Positions 33,668 through 43,689 of a DNA stretch of 64,000 nucleotides are shown in pieces (within the stretch, counting starts at the first letter, position 1; each line of letters opens with the position of its first letter). The DNA lies in NCBI GenBank assembly GCA_050179685.1, contig JBFXEW010000004.1, positions 1 to 64,000 on the forward strand, in the 5' to 3' direction. The notes below the pieces were generated by a model. It was given only the letters and a program-made list of their open reading frames with translations, searched no databases and was not told the origin of the DNA. Source of the stretch: GWE2-40-63 sp050179685. GTDB taxonomy: Bacteria > Bacteroidota > Bacteroidia > Bacteroidales > SZUA-534. The position numbers and the translations under genes were made by a program.

Positions 33668-34375
33668 CTACAATAATTGCTTTAGTTCCAGTAACGATTG
33701 TATTTCGAATACGGGGTTTTCATCATGGGGAAGACCTTTGGGATTAAAGTACACCGCATCGATGCCAAAACTTTGGGCCCCAAAAATATCGTTTTCCATA
33801 TCGTCGCCAACCATCAGGCTTTCCTTCTTTTTTGCATTGACAGTTTTTAGGGCGTATTCAAATATTTTGGCATGGGGTTTTTGGTAACCGGCTTCTTCTG
33901 AGGTAATCATCTTCTCGAAAAAGGGTTCCAGTCCGCTGTGTTTTATCTTTACCACCTGAACTTCTTTAAAGCCGTTGGTTAACAGAAACAAACGATAGTT
34001 CTTGCTTTTCAGGTATTCCAGCACATCGATGGCGTGCGGGAAAAGAGCTGTCTTAAGCGGGCTCTCGCTGATGTAATCGTCGGCCAGTTGCTCACAAAAA
34101 TCAACCTGGGTAAGGCCCATTTGCATAAATGCGTCGCTAAAACGTTTGATGCGGAGTACTTCTTTTTTTAGTTTTCCGTCGCGGTATTGCAGCCAAAGTT
34201 CCTCGTTAATTTGATAATAGATGGTTAAAAATTCGTTAAAGTGCGAAAGCAGTTGGGGGGCATAACGTTCAACCAAATTATAAAGGGTTTTTTCGGAGTT
34301 GGTTTCAAAGTCCCACAGGGTGCGGTCTAAATCGAAATAGATGTTTTTATATTTTTTTGAAAAGGTGTTAGGCAT
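33668..34375 (-). CDS. YjjG-type HAD pyrimidine nucleotidase
   Basis: 235-aa cytoplasmic HAD-superfamily hydrolase. Motif I is FDLDRTLWDF (Asp15 nucleophile, Asp17 acid/base), motif II the LFLLTNGF strand (~110-117), motif III the Lys in GYQKPHAKIF (~155-160) and motif IV GDDMENDIFGA (~182-192). The WDFETNS cap entry and overall length fit the YjjG family, which hydrolyses non-canonical nucleoside monophosphates such as 5-halo-dUMP and thus cleans the nucleotide pool. Confidence 0.88.
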   Translation of the reverse strand: MPNTFSKKYKNIYFDLDRTLWDFETNSEKTLYNLVERYAPQLLSHFNEFLTIYYQINEELWLQYRDGKLKKEVLRIKRFSDAFMQMGLTQVDFCEQLADDYISESPLKTALFPHAIDVLEYLKSKNYRLFLLTNGFKEVQVVKIKHSGLEPFFEKMITSEEAGYQKPHAKIFEYALKTVNAKKKESLMVGDDMENDIFGAQSFGIDAVYFNPKGLPHDENPVFEIQSLLELKQLL

Positions 34376-34475
34376 GGCGTTTATTTTTTTTGCTTTAACA
34401 CAACTAAGTTAAAGTTGCGTTAAATGCGGTTTAAAGGAGGCAAATATCTGATTTTTTTCGGGAATTTTGGGACAA

Positions 34476-35276
34476 ATGAACAAACAAATCCTTATAGTTG
34501 CCTGCCTTGGCTTAATTTCCTTTGCATCATGGGCTCAGGCTGATACCTTGGTGGTTCGTGTATCGGGCAGGGTGCGCTCGGGTTCGCCCGATGCGGGATT
34601 AGCCTATGTTCATGTGGTAAATCAGCGCACCGGTCGCGGGACCATTACCGATACCCTGGGTTTGTTTCATGTGCGTATTCGTAGCAACGACACCCTGATT
34701 TTTAAAAGTCTGGGTTTTGAAGACAAGCGCCTAGTTTTAAACGATTCTTTAAATAGCAACCTGCTTTTTGTTGAGGTGAACTTGCTGCCCACTTCGTACG
34801 AACTTCAGGTGGTCGATGTAATAGCCTTATCGCGCGAGAGTCAGTTTCGTTATGATTTTATAAATATGAAGCCCGACAACAGCCGCTGGGAAAATCAGCT
34901 TATTATTCCCGGGGTAACCAAAGAGAAATACCAATGGATTCGCGACGAAGAAAAATTTAATCCCAAAAAGAACTTTAGCGGACCCTTTTCGGCTCTTTAC
35001 TATAAGTTTAGTGACGAGGGAAAAAGCCTGCAGAAACTTGCCGTGCTTTTGGAACAGGATGAGCGCGAAGAAGAAGCCAATAAGAAATACAGCCGCAAGC
35101 TTTTGGCCAACTTTACCGGGTATTCCGGCGATACCCTGAATAGCTTTTATACTTACCTGAATCTTTCAACCGAATTTGTACTTCAGCAGCATACATACGA
35201 CCTATACCTCTTTATACAGTCACGCATTCCTCAGTTTGAGCAGCTTTACCCGCTCAGCGACAGCCTTCCCCGCTAA
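34476..35276 (+). CDS. Carboxypeptidase-like regulatory-domain secreted protein
   Basis: Starting at the ATG at 34476 gives 266 aa with a clean signal peptide (MNKQILIVACLGLISFASWA-Q). Residues ~25-115 form a CarboxypepD_reg-like beta-sandwich: VSGRVRSGSPDAGLAYVHVVN...TITDTLGLFHVRIRSNDTLIFKSLGFE, as found at the N-terminus of many TonB-dependent receptors but here without a receptor. The rest is helical and unrecognised. Probably periplasmic or outer-membrane-associated. A TTG three codons upstream is an unlikely start. Confidence 0.75.
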   Translation: MNKQILIVACLGLISFASWAQADTLVVRVSGRVRSGSPDAGLAYVHVVNQRTGRGTITDTLGLFHVRIRSNDTLIFKSLGFEDKRLVLNDSLNSNLLFVEVNLLPTSYELQVVDVIALSRESQFRYDFINMKPDNSRWENQLIIPGVTKEKYQWIRDEEKFNPKKNFSGPFSALYYKFSDEGKSLQKLAVLLEQDEREEEANKKYSRKLLANFTGYSGDTLNSFYTYLNLSTEFVLQQHTYDLYLFIQSRIPQFEQLYPLSDSLPR

Positions 35277-35406
35277 ATTTCAGTTGTTTCCTTTCTTTCA
35301 TCATTGTTTTCACATTATTTCGGTTGGTATTTTTTAAATTCAATAATTCATTTTAATATTGTTCTGTGGCAAAAAGTGCCGTATGGCTTAGTAAATTTTA
35401 TTTGTA

Positions 35407-36681
35407 GTGCGTATCCCGAAATCGACAATTAAATGGATGGTTTTTAGTAGTTTGCTTTTATTGGCGGGCTCTTGTGTTACGGTCTACGACACCATCAGCA
35501 ACCGGAACTTTGCACATCAGTATAATCCGGGGCAGGCCGTATTAAATCCTGAGTTTAAAATTTACCGTGTTACAGCTGACGAATACCGGCTTTATGTCCG
35601 CCTGTTTCCTGGTGAATTTACCTACGGAACCAATAAACACGACACCTTACCCCATGCATCGGTAAGTCTTTTTTATCGGATTACCGAAAACTATGAATCT
35701 GTTGAAATTATTGATAGCTTGACCCACAACCTAAGGTTTGCCAACCGAAAAATGCCTCAGTTCATCACTTTTCTTCCCTTAAAACCACTAAGTCCGGGAA
35801 GGTATGTTATGGAAGTATTTGTTAGCGATAGGATTGGAGCTGAAGTTATTTCAAAAGTTATTGAGTTGGATATGGAATCAGCCGGGACTGACTACGAATT
35901 GTTTTTATTGTCGGCAAAGGGTTCCCCAAAGTTTCAATCTTTTGTAAGCACTACCGATACCCTTAGAATACGATGCGAGCGTTGGAAGAACAGTCCTTTG
36001 CAGCTTACCCGCTATGCCTTGGATACAGCTTTGCCCGCCGCACCCGACGATGCTTTTGCCACAAATGATCTTCAGGCAATAGCTGATAGTTCCTGGACTG
36101 TGAGCCGACACGATACCGTAGTGTGGAGTTTTAGCGAGCCGGGAATTTATCATTTTTCGGGAGGGAATGAACTCCAGGGCAGTAAGTTACTATGCGGTCC
36201 TGATTTTTATCCCGAAGTAAAAACGGCCCGGCAGCTTTTACGTTCACTGGCTTACTTGGCAACACCTCAGGAAATGGCAAATCTTTGGAAATTAAATAAT
36301 CCCAAAGTAGCGCTCGATACCTTTTGGCTGGCCCGTACCAAAGGCAATGGCAATGATGCACGGGAACTGATACGGGTTTACTACAACCGGTTGCAACTGG
36401 CCAATTATTATTTTGGCGGAAGCAAAGAAGGTTTTTTAAGCGATCGGGGCATGTTATACCTTATATTGGGAGCTCCCAATGCGGTACGAAAAACAAATAA
36501 AGGCGAATACTGGAACTACGGCGGCAGTGCGAAAGATGGTCTGGAATTCTACTTTTATAGAAAAAGTCATCCGGTATTCGGAAACAGTTATTATTTGGAA
36601 CGAAAAGACAGTTATACGCGTGTGTGGAAAGAAGCCATAAAATCGTGGCGCGAGGGAACTGTTTTTTCATTAAATTATTAA
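35407..36681 (+). CDS. GWxTD domain-containing lipoprotein
   Basis: 424 aa, GTG start, lipoprotein signal ending LLLLAGSC (Cys ~23). A beta-rich middle (~40-165) is followed by the GWxTD domain near the C-terminus (~285-424), recognisable by RELIRVYYNRLQLANYYFGG..GFLSDRGMLYLILGAPNAV and GEYWNYGG. The name-giving motif itself is changed here. Members are found in Bacteroidota and Acidobacteria; no activity is established. The stop lies 3 bp before rlmB, so the genes are co-transcribed. Confidence 0.8.
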   Translation: MRIPKSTIKWMVFSSLLLLAGSCVTVYDTISNRNFAHQYNPGQAVLNPEFKIYRVTADEYRLYVRLFPGEFTYGTNKHDTLPHASVSLFYRITENYESVEIIDSLTHNLRFANRKMPQFITFLPLKPLSPGRYVMEVFVSDRIGAEVISKVIELDMESAGTDYELFLLSAKGSPKFQSFVSTTDTLRIRCERWKNSPLQLTRYALDTALPAAPDDAFATNDLQAIADSSWTVSRHDTVVWSFSEPGIYHFSGGNELQGSKLLCGPDFYPEVKTARQLLRSLAYLATPQEMANLWKLNNPKVALDTFWLARTKGNGNDARELIRVYYNRLQLANYYFGGSKEGFLSDRGMLYLILGAPNAVRKTNKGEYWNYGGSAKDGLEFYFYRKSHPVFGNSYYLERKDSYTRVWKEAIKSWREGTVFSLNY

Positions 36682-36684
36682 GTT

Positions 36685-37449
36685 ATGTACAAGCAAAACA
36701 AACAAAGTAACGACGATTTAATATTTGGAATCAGGGCTGTGATTGAAGCTGTGAACGCCTCGAAAGATATTGACAAGGTGCTGATTAAGCGCGGGCTGAA
36801 AGGCGATTTGTTTAAAGAACTTATGGATGTACTTCAGGAGGCGAACATTCCTTTTCAGTATGTGCCCGAGGAAAAGCTAAACCGGGTTACGGGTAAGAAT
36901 CATCAGGGAGTAATTGCCCAGATTTCGCCCATAACTTTTTCCGATATGGAGGAAGTGATTGCAGGTATTTTTGAACAGGGCGAGATACCCTTTCTTTTGG
37001 CTCTCGACGAAGTTTCTGATGTAAGGAATTTTGGGGCAATTGTCCGCTCGGCTGAATGTGCAGGAGTTCATGCCCTGGTAATTCCTGAAAAAGGTTCGGC
37101 ACGCATTGGTTCCGATGCGGTTAAAACATCGGCTGGCGCCTTGTTTAAAGTACCCATTTGCCGGGTTCCATCCTTGAAAAAAGCTTTGCAATACATGCAA
37201 CAGAGCGGAATAAGCGTATGTGGAGCTACTGAAAAAGCTACCGATTATTATTATGCCGGTGATTTTTCACTGCCGGTTTGTATGGTTATGGGTTCTGAGG
37301 ATACCGGACTTAGTCCTGAGGTATTGCGCATTTGCGATTCCCTGTTGAAGATTCCTATTTTAGGAAGCATCCAGTCGTTAAATGTTTCGGTAGCGGCTTC
37401 GGTATTGCTTTACGAGGTGGTGCGGCAACGAATAAATTCCGGCGAATAA
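36685..37449 (+). CDS. rlmB: 23S rRNA (guanosine-2'-O-)-methyltransferase RlmB (SpoU family)
   Basis: 254 aa, trefoil-knot methyltransferase. N-terminal substrate-binding part LIFGIRAVIEAVNA (~12-25), then SpoU motif 1 LDEVSDVRNFGAIVRSAECAG (starting ~111), motif 2 MVMGSEDTGLS (~204-214) and motif 3 IPILGSIQSLNVSVAASVLLYE (~225-246). This matches RlmB, which methylates G2251 in 23S rRNA. It is second in a four-gene run, 3 bp after the GWxTD gene and 21 bp before the large outer-membrane protein gene. Confidence 0.92.
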   Translation: MYKQNKQSNDDLIFGIRAVIEAVNASKDIDKVLIKRGLKGDLFKELMDVLQEANIPFQYVPEEKLNRVTGKNHQGVIAQISPITFSDMEEVIAGIFEQGEIPFLLALDEVSDVRNFGAIVRSAECAGVHALVIPEKGSARIGSDAVKTSAGALFKVPICRVPSLKKALQYMQQSGISVCGATEKATDYYYAGDFSLPVCMVMGSEDTGLSPEVLRICDSLLKIPILGSIQSLNVSVAASVLLYEVVRQRINSGE

Positions 37450-37470
37450 TAGCAACTTATTTTTTGATTT

Positions 37471-40400
37471 ATGGGCAAAAAAGCGATAAAGGTTGGTGTA
37501 TCAGGCTTCATGCTTTGGCTGTTGCTTTTGGCACAAACCGCTTTTGCCCAATTCTACAACGGTCACCAAATGACCTTTGGAAAAAACCGGGTACAATACA
37601 ATAAATTTTACTGGCAGTATTATCGTTTCCCGAAGTTCGATACGTATTTTTATGTTGGAGGGAATCAGCTGGCGCAATACGTTGCCCGTGTTGCCGAAGA
37701 GGAACTGACCCGGATTGAATTCTCACTTGAGGAAGTTTTACAGCGGCGCATCGTTTTTATTGTTTACAACAAACACAGCGAATTCAGGCAAAGCAACATT
37801 GGTTTAATTACCGGAGCCGATGAGTACAATATTGGTGGGGTTACGCGCATTGTCGACAACAAAGTGTTTCTGTATTTCGAAGGCGATCACAACAAACTTC
37901 GGCAACAAATACGCGCATCCATTGCTCAGGTTTTGCTGAATGAGATGCTTTACGGCGGTAGTTTTCGCGACCGGGTTTCGGCAAATACCGTTTTGAATTT
38001 ACCGGAGTGGTTTGAGTCGGGATTGATATCGTATCTGGCCTACGATTTCGATTTTGAAACTGAAGCGGCTATCAAAAATGCCGTACTCGAAGGGAAAATC
38101 CAAAAAATTCACCGGCTTTATGGCGATGAGGCTAAAATTGCAGGTCATGCTTTTTGGCGCTATCTTTCAGAGCAGTATGGCGATGCCATTGTTTCGCAGT
38201 TGGTTTACATGACCCGCATCAGTAAAGATGTGGAAACCGGTTTTTTGTATGTTTTGGGCATCCCGCTTAAGGAAATGATGCGCGAATGGTTTCGCTTTCA
38301 TCAGGCCAGATACCGGAATGAAGTATTGTACCGCGACAGTCTTCCTGAAAAGGCAGAACCTTTGGTAAAAAGGGCACACCGGCAAAAGGTTTACGGGCAG
38401 CTTAAAATGTCGAGTAATGGCGAATATATTGCTTACACCACCAATTACGAAGGGCAGTATAAAATTTACATTTACCATACCCAATCCCAAAAAACCAAAC
38501 GTATTTTGCGTCTCGAAAACCGGCTGGAACAATTGGTCGATTATTCGTATCCCATTTTACAGTGGCATCCCGGTGGGACGGTTTTAACTTACCTGATTGA
38601 GCGGAAAGGGCATATCTGGTTGCATTATTACAATGTGGAAACCGGGGAGGAGCAGGCACGCGAGATTTTTTACGTAGATAAGGTGCTCGATTATCATTTC
38701 AGCACTTCGGGTCAGGAGATTGTTTTTTCGGCTGTAACGAATGGATTTATCGATATTTTCCTGTTTTCGGTTGTAGCTTCAACTTTTAAACGCTTAACCA
38801 ACGATTTGCCCGACGATTTGCATCCGCGTTTTGTCAATGGGACTGATGCCATTCTCTTTGCTTCGAACCGCAAAACCACAGAGCTTAGCGTTTCGAAAGA
38901 CAGCCTGATGGAAATTGGAGAAAACCTCGATTTGTTTTTGCATTCTTTACAAGGCGATAATCAGGAATTAAAGCGATTGACCGATACCTGGCGCATCGAC
39001 GAAAGCCATCCGGAGCCTTATGCCATCGATAAGTTTCTTTACCGTACCAACCAAAACGGAATATACAACAAAGGCTTTTTACGTGTCGACAGTACCATCA
39101 GTTTTATCGACACGGCCATCCATTACCGGCAGTTTACTCAGGCTTTTCCGCTTACCAATCGTCGTTTTGGTGTTTCGGCGTTTAGTTACAATCCGGTACA
39201 AAACCGCTTTGCTGAACTTTCGGCAACGCCCGATCGGGCTTCGTTGTTTTCGTATCAACCTTCGGCTTTAGTACCCGCCGACACTTCCCGATATAAAAAT
39301 ACCTGGTTTAAAAACTACTATATAGGCAAAAGTCAGTACGATAGCTTGTGGTTGGCCGAATTAAACCGCTTTGAGGTCGATTCGGTTTTTTTGGAGAACC
39401 TTCCCCTCTTTTTGAACGACACCCTTATCGATATCAATCATTACATTTTTGAAAATGAAAAAGATGAGTTTCTACAGCTGAATAGCAGTCCCGAAAAGGA
39501 AAAGAAGTTCCAACTGCCCAAACAGATGGTGTATTTTACCAATTTTTACTCCAATTTACTGGTAACCCAGGTCGACTTTGGTTTTATGAATCAAAGCTAT
39601 CAGGCATTTACGGGCAGTGCTTTTTATTTTAACCCGGGGGTAAATATTCTCACTAAAGTGGGAGCCATCGATTTGTTCGAAGATTATAAAATTACCGGGG
39701 GCATCCGCTTCTCGGTCGATTTTGAGTCGAACGAATACCTGATTAGCCTGGAGCATTTAAAATACCGGCTCGATAAGCAATACATTTATCACCGGCAGGT
39801 TTTCGAAAGTTTTACCGAAACCGAGTTCGCCAAGATTTTTACCAACGAGTTTTTTGCGGTTTACAAATACCCGCTTTCGCAGATTCAGGCTTTCCGTACC
39901 ACGCTAACCACCAGAGTCGATCAAAAAGTATATAAAAGTCTCGATAACACCAGTCTTTACCAGGCCAACGAGCATAAATTCTGGGGAGGATTTAAGGGCG
40001 AATACATTCTCGACAATACCCGTAGTCTGGGCTTAAACCTTTACGATGGTACCCGCCTTAAACTGTTCGGCGAATATTACAATCAGTTGGGAGCTGAATC
40101 CAACACGCATCTTTTTGTGGTAGGTGCCGATGTCCGAAATTACTTACCCATTTACCGGGGAGCTATTTTTGCCAGTCGTCTGGCTTACAGCACATCCTTT
40201 GGTAATTCGCTGTTGATTTACTATCTGGGCGGCGTAGATAACTGGATGAATTTTTCGAGTAAAACACCGACTTTCGATAACAGTACACCCATTAATCAGG
40301 AAAAGAACTGGGCTTATCAGGCGGTAGCCACCAACATGCGGGGTTTTGTGCAAAATGTACGCAACGGAAACAGTTTTGCGGTTGCCAATTTTGAATTGCG

Positions 40401-40728
40401 CTGGCCTTTGTTGCGTTTCTTATTTAACCGGCCCATAAGCAACGATTTTCTGAATAATTTTATGGTGGTGGGTTTTTCCGATGTGGGTTCGGCCTGGAAT
40501 GGATTCAATCCGGTAAATGCACATAATGCTTACGATTACGAGGAAATAACACAAAATCCGATACGGGTAGTGATTGACCGCAAACATTCACCCCTGGTTG
40601 CCGGAGTGGGTTTTGGTCTGCGTTCGCGCTTTTTGGGTTACTATGTGCGTACCGATTGGGCCTGGGGAATTGATGGCGGACGCGTGCTTCCTCGGGTGTT
40701 TTACTTATCTTTGTGTACCGATTTTTAA
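37471..40728 (+). CDS. Large TolB-like propeller / outer-membrane beta-barrel protein
   Basis: 1085 aa with a signal peptide (~1-26). Residues ~40-290 resemble a peptidase-MA domain, but the expected HExxH helix reads SIAQVLLNEML and the later E-G motif reads PEWFESGL (178-185), so the metal ligands are missing. Residues ~300-500 contain TolB/WD40-like propeller repeats (GEYIAYTTNYEGQYKIYIYHT and later VFSAVTNGFIDIFLFS). The C-terminal ~400 residues alternate in beta-strand pattern and end in YLSLCTDF, like a BamA-type surface-antigen barrel. It would be an outer-membrane protein with a periplasmic propeller. Third of a four-gene run. Confidence 0.75.
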   Translation: MGKKAIKVGVSGFMLWLLLLAQTAFAQFYNGHQMTFGKNRVQYNKFYWQYYRFPKFDTYFYVGGNQLAQYVARVAEEELTRIEFSLEEVLQRRIVFIVYNKHSEFRQSNIGLITGADEYNIGGVTRIVDNKVFLYFEGDHNKLRQQIRASIAQVLLNEMLYGGSFRDRVSANTVLNLPEWFESGLISYLAYDFDFETEAAIKNAVLEGKIQKIHRLYGDEAKIAGHAFWRYLSEQYGDAIVSQLVYMTRISKDVETGFLYVLGIPLKEMMREWFRFHQARYRNEVLYRDSLPEKAEPLVKRAHRQKVYGQLKMSSNGEYIAYTTNYEGQYKIYIYHTQSQKTKRILRLENRLEQLVDYSYPILQWHPGGTVLTYLIERKGHIWLHYYNVETGEEQAREIFYVDKVLDYHFSTSGQEIVFSAVTNGFIDIFLFSVVASTFKRLTNDLPDDLHPRFVNGTDAILFASNRKTTELSVSKDSLMEIGENLDLFLHSLQGDNQELKRLTDTWRIDESHPEPYAIDKFLYRTNQNGIYNKGFLRVDSTISFIDTAIHYRQFTQAFPLTNRRFGVSAFSYNPVQNRFAELSATPDRASLFSYQPSALVPADTSRYKNTWFKNYYIGKSQYDSLWLAELNRFEVDSVFLENLPLFLNDTLIDINHYIFENEKDEFLQLNSSPEKEKKFQLPKQMVYFTNFYSNLLVTQVDFGFMNQSYQAFTGSAFYFNPGVNILTKVGAIDLFEDYKITGGIRFSVDFESNEYLISLEHLKYRLDKQYIYHRQVFESFTETEFAKIFTNEFFAVYKYPLSQIQAFRTTLTTRVDQKVYKSLDNTSLYQANEHKFWGGFKGEYILDNTRSLGLNLYDGTRLKLFGEYYNQLGAESNTHLFVVGADVRNYLPIYRGAIFASRLAYSTSFGNSLLIYYLGGVDNWMNFSSKTPTFDNSTPINQEKNWAYQAVATNMRGFVQNVRNGNSFAVANFELRWPLLRFLFNRPISNDFLNNFMVVGFSDVGSAWNGFNPVNAHNAYDYEEITQNPIRVVIDRKHSPLVAGVGFGLRSRFLGYYVRTDWAWGIDGGRVLPRVFYLSLCTDF

Positions 40729-40737
40729 TTAACTGCC

Positions 40738-41928
40738 ATGAATGTAAAAGAACAGATTCAAAACTTAGCAAATACTTACGCCGAAGAATTCGTAGCCATC
40801 CGTCGTAAACTTCATGCCCATCCGGAATTGTCGTTTCATGAGCACCAAACGGCTGCTTTTGTAAGTCAGCAGCTTACCGAAATGGGAATTGAGCATAAAA
40901 CAGGAATCGCACAAACCGGTTTGCTGGCTGTTATAAAAGGGGAAAAGGGTACAGGTAAAACTATTGCATTGCGGGCCGATATGGATGCTCTTCCCATTGA
41001 AGAGGAGAACAATTTTCCGTTTAAATCGCAAAATCCTGGTGTTATGCATGCCTGCGGACACGATTTGCATACCTCGTGTTTGTTGGGAACGGCCAAGATT
41101 TTAAATCAGCTTAAGTCAAATTTCAGTGGAACTGTACTGCTGGTTTTTCAACCGGCCGAGGAAAAACTCCCCGGCGGCGCCAAACTGATGATGGAAGATG
41201 GCTTGTTTGATGAGTATATTCCGGAAGTAATAATTGGTCAGCATGTTTATCCCGAATTACCTGCAGGCGAGGTTGGATTCAAACCCGGGCAGTATATGGC
41301 TTCGGCCGACGAATTATATATTACCCTAAAAGGCAAAGGTGGTCATGCAGCGTTGCCGCATAACACAGTCGATACGGTTTTAATGGCATCGCAAACGGTG
41401 GTTTCGTTGCAGCAGGTGGTTAGCCGCTTTATTCCTACACAGGTTCCCGCTGTGCTTTCCATCGGGAACATTGTTTGTAAAAGTGCCATGAATATTATCC
41501 CCGAAACCGTACGTCTGGAGGGAACTTTCCGAACTATGGATGAGGATTGGCGCTATAAAGCTCATGAAAAGATCAGGCAGATTACTGAGTCAGTAGCTCA
41601 GGGAATGGGTGGTACTTGCGAAGTGGATATTCAGGTAGGTTTTCCTTCGGTTTACAACAATCCGGAATTGACCCTGGCCATGCAAAGCGAAGCCCGTCAG
41701 CTCCTGGGAGAAGAAAAAGTACATGATTTGGATATCCGGATGACGGCTGAGGATTTTGGCTGGTATGCACAAAAATATCCGGCTTGTTTTTATCGCCTGG
41801 GAGTGGGGCATACCGATGGAACCGTTTCCGGCGGATTGCATACGCCTAATTTCAATCCCAACGAAAAAGCCATAGAAACGGGCATGCAGTTGATGAGCTT
41901 TTTGGCTATTAAGGCTTTGGAAATATAA
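40738..41928 (+). CDS. M20 family metallohydrolase (N-acyl-amino-acid amidohydrolase-like)
   Basis: 396 aa, cytoplasmic. Opening RRKLHAHPELSFHEHQTA, the binding motif ADMDALPIEE (~81-90), HACGHDLHTS (~102-111) and the metal-bridging region QPAEEKLPGGAK (~138-149) are typical of the M20D amidohydrolases that hydrolyse N-acyl or N-acetyl amino acids. The dimerisation domain lies at ~180-300. Exact substrate cannot be deduced. It begins 9 bp after the barrel-protein stop and closes the run. Confidence 0.9.
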   Translation: MNVKEQIQNLANTYAEEFVAIRRKLHAHPELSFHEHQTAAFVSQQLTEMGIEHKTGIAQTGLLAVIKGEKGTGKTIALRADMDALPIEEENNFPFKSQNPGVMHACGHDLHTSCLLGTAKILNQLKSNFSGTVLLVFQPAEEKLPGGAKLMMEDGLFDEYIPEVIIGQHVYPELPAGEVGFKPGQYMASADELYITLKGKGGHAALPHNTVDTVLMASQTVVSLQQVVSRFIPTQVPAVLSIGNIVCKSAMNIIPETVRLEGTFRTMDEDWRYKAHEKIRQITESVAQGMGGTCEVDIQVGFPSVYNNPELTLAMQSEARQLLGEEKVHDLDIRMTAEDFGWYAQKYPACFYRLGVGHTDGTVSGGLHTPNFNPNEKAIETGMQLMSFLAIKALEI

Positions 41929-41945
41929 GGAATAGTGACTTTTTA

Positions 41946-43604
41946 TTATTCGTATTTGGCTACCAAAGGCATGCGCCGGCCAAAGCCAAAAGCTTTTGAT
42001 GATACCCGCAAAATGGGTGGAGCCTGAAAGCGCTTGTATTCGTTCCGGTTAACCAGTTGCAATACTTTTTTTACCACCTCGGCGTCAAAACCCTGAGCAA
42101 TAATTTCTGATGCGCTGAGTTTTTGTTCAATGTATTGAAATAAAATGGCATCGAGCAAATCGTATTCAGGCAGGGAATCAGAATCTTTTTGGTCGGGTCG
42201 CAATTCAGCCGATGGAGGTTTGCTAATGCTGTTTTCGGGAATAATTTCCTGGTTTCGGTTAATGTATCGGGCCAGCTTAAAGACATCGGTTTTATACACA
42301 TCGCCTAAAACTGAAAGTCCGCCGTTCATATCGCCATAAAGTGTTCCGTAACCAACCGCTGCCTCACTTTTGTTGCTGGTATTTAACAGTATATGCCCCA
42401 TTTTATTTGATAGTGCCATTACCAGCGTTCCGCGAACCCGTGCCTGAAGGTTTTCTTCGGTAACATCGGCGCTGTAGCCTTTAAAAAGTTCCGAAAGTCC
42501 GTTTTCCATAGCATCTACCGTAGCCTGAATGGGAATGGTGTGGTATTTTACCCCCAGATTTTCGGCCAAATCAACCGCATCTTTTATGGAGTGGTCCGAT
42601 GAATATTTTGAGGGCATCAGCAGTACATGCAGGTTTTCAGCTCCCAAAGCTTCGGTAGCCAGAGCAAGTGTTACGGCCGAATCAATGCCACCACTTAAGC
42701 CTAAAGTTGCTTTGGTAAAATTCATTTTTGAGAAATAATCGCACAATCCCAATACCAATGCATCGTAAATGTCGGCAATGTAATCGGTAGGGGTGGTTTC
42801 CGGTGCCGGATAAGCACTTGTTTTTAAGGCATCTGTATCAATCAGTAAAAAATCTTCCTGAAAGCGTTGTAGTCGTTTTATAATAGTTCCCTGAGCATCC
42901 AAAACCATGGAATCGCCATCGAAAATTAATTCGGTTTGCGCACCAACCTGATTTACATAAACTATGGGTAAGTTGTATTTTTGCGCATTCTCAACCAAGA
43001 CCCGGGTGCGGATTTCGCCCTGGTTGTACGAAAAAGGAGAAGCTGCTATGTTAATGATTAAATCGGGTTTTAACTTATTGAGTTCGCTCATGGGCGATTT
43101 TTTATACAAGGCTCCTTTTGCGCTAACGTAAGCTGAGGGTTGTTTGTCCCATAAGTCTTCGCAAATGGTAAGCGCAATACGAGCGCCTTTAAATTGTAGT
43201 AAGTTGTGATTCTGACCCGGTTCAAAATAGCGGTATTCATCAAAAATATCGTAAGTAGGCAGCAGGCTCTTATTCACAATGCTTTGAATTTTACCATCGG
43301 CCAGCAGGATGGCCGAATTAAACAGCTTTTTTCCCTTGGGTTCCGGATTCAGCGTGGGTGCTCCGACAATTGCAGCAACTTTTGTACAATTACTGGCAAT
43401 ATACGAAAGGGTTTCGTTGCATTTAAGTAAAAAATCGTGTTGTTCCAGTAAATCGTGCGGGGTATAACCACAAATACTTAGCTCAGAAAAAACAACCAAA
43501 TCGGCTTGGGCTTCTTCGGCTTTTTTAATTGTAGCAATTATTTTATCGGCATTGGCGGTAAAGTTCCCTACATGATAATTAAGCTGTGCGAGCGCGATTT
43601 TCAT
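41946..43604 (-). CDS. nadE: Glutamine-dependent NAD+ synthetase
   Basis: 552 aa. The N-terminal nitrilase-fold amidase has its Glu-Lys-Cys triad in FSELSICGYTPHDLL, NKSLLPTYDIFDE and TICEDLW. The C-terminal synthetase has the ATP-binding LGLSGGIDSA (~302-311) and the NAD-adenylate site around NKSEAAVGYGTLYGD. It converts deamido-NAD, ATP and glutamine to NAD+. ATG start. It converges with the M20 gene, 17 bp apart, with no evident terminator. Confidence 0.96.
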   Translation of the reverse strand: MKIALAQLNYHVGNFTANADKIIATIKKAEEAQADLVVFSELSICGYTPHDLLEQHDFLLKCNETLSYIASNCTKVAAIVGAPTLNPEPKGKKLFNSAILLADGKIQSIVNKSLLPTYDIFDEYRYFEPGQNHNLLQFKGARIALTICEDLWDKQPSAYVSAKGALYKKSPMSELNKLKPDLIINIAASPFSYNQGEIRTRVLVENAQKYNLPIVYVNQVGAQTELIFDGDSMVLDAQGTIIKRLQRFQEDFLLIDTDALKTSAYPAPETTPTDYIADIYDALVLGLCDYFSKMNFTKATLGLSGGIDSAVTLALATEALGAENLHVLLMPSKYSSDHSIKDAVDLAENLGVKYHTIPIQATVDAMENGLSELFKGYSADVTEENLQARVRGTLVMALSNKMGHILLNTSNKSEAAVGYGTLYGDMNGGLSVLGDVYKTDVFKLARYINRNQEIIPENSISKPPSAELRPDQKDSDSLPEYDLLDAILFQYIEQKLSASEIIAQGFDAEVVKKVLQLVNRNEYKRFQAPPILRVSSKAFGFGRRMPLVAKYE

Positions 43605-43689
43605 TCTAAATAAATTTATTAGCCATTTTGTTGGCTGCGGATGATTAAGTTATTTGCCTTGGTTGAATTCAGATTTTTTTGGAAATGCT

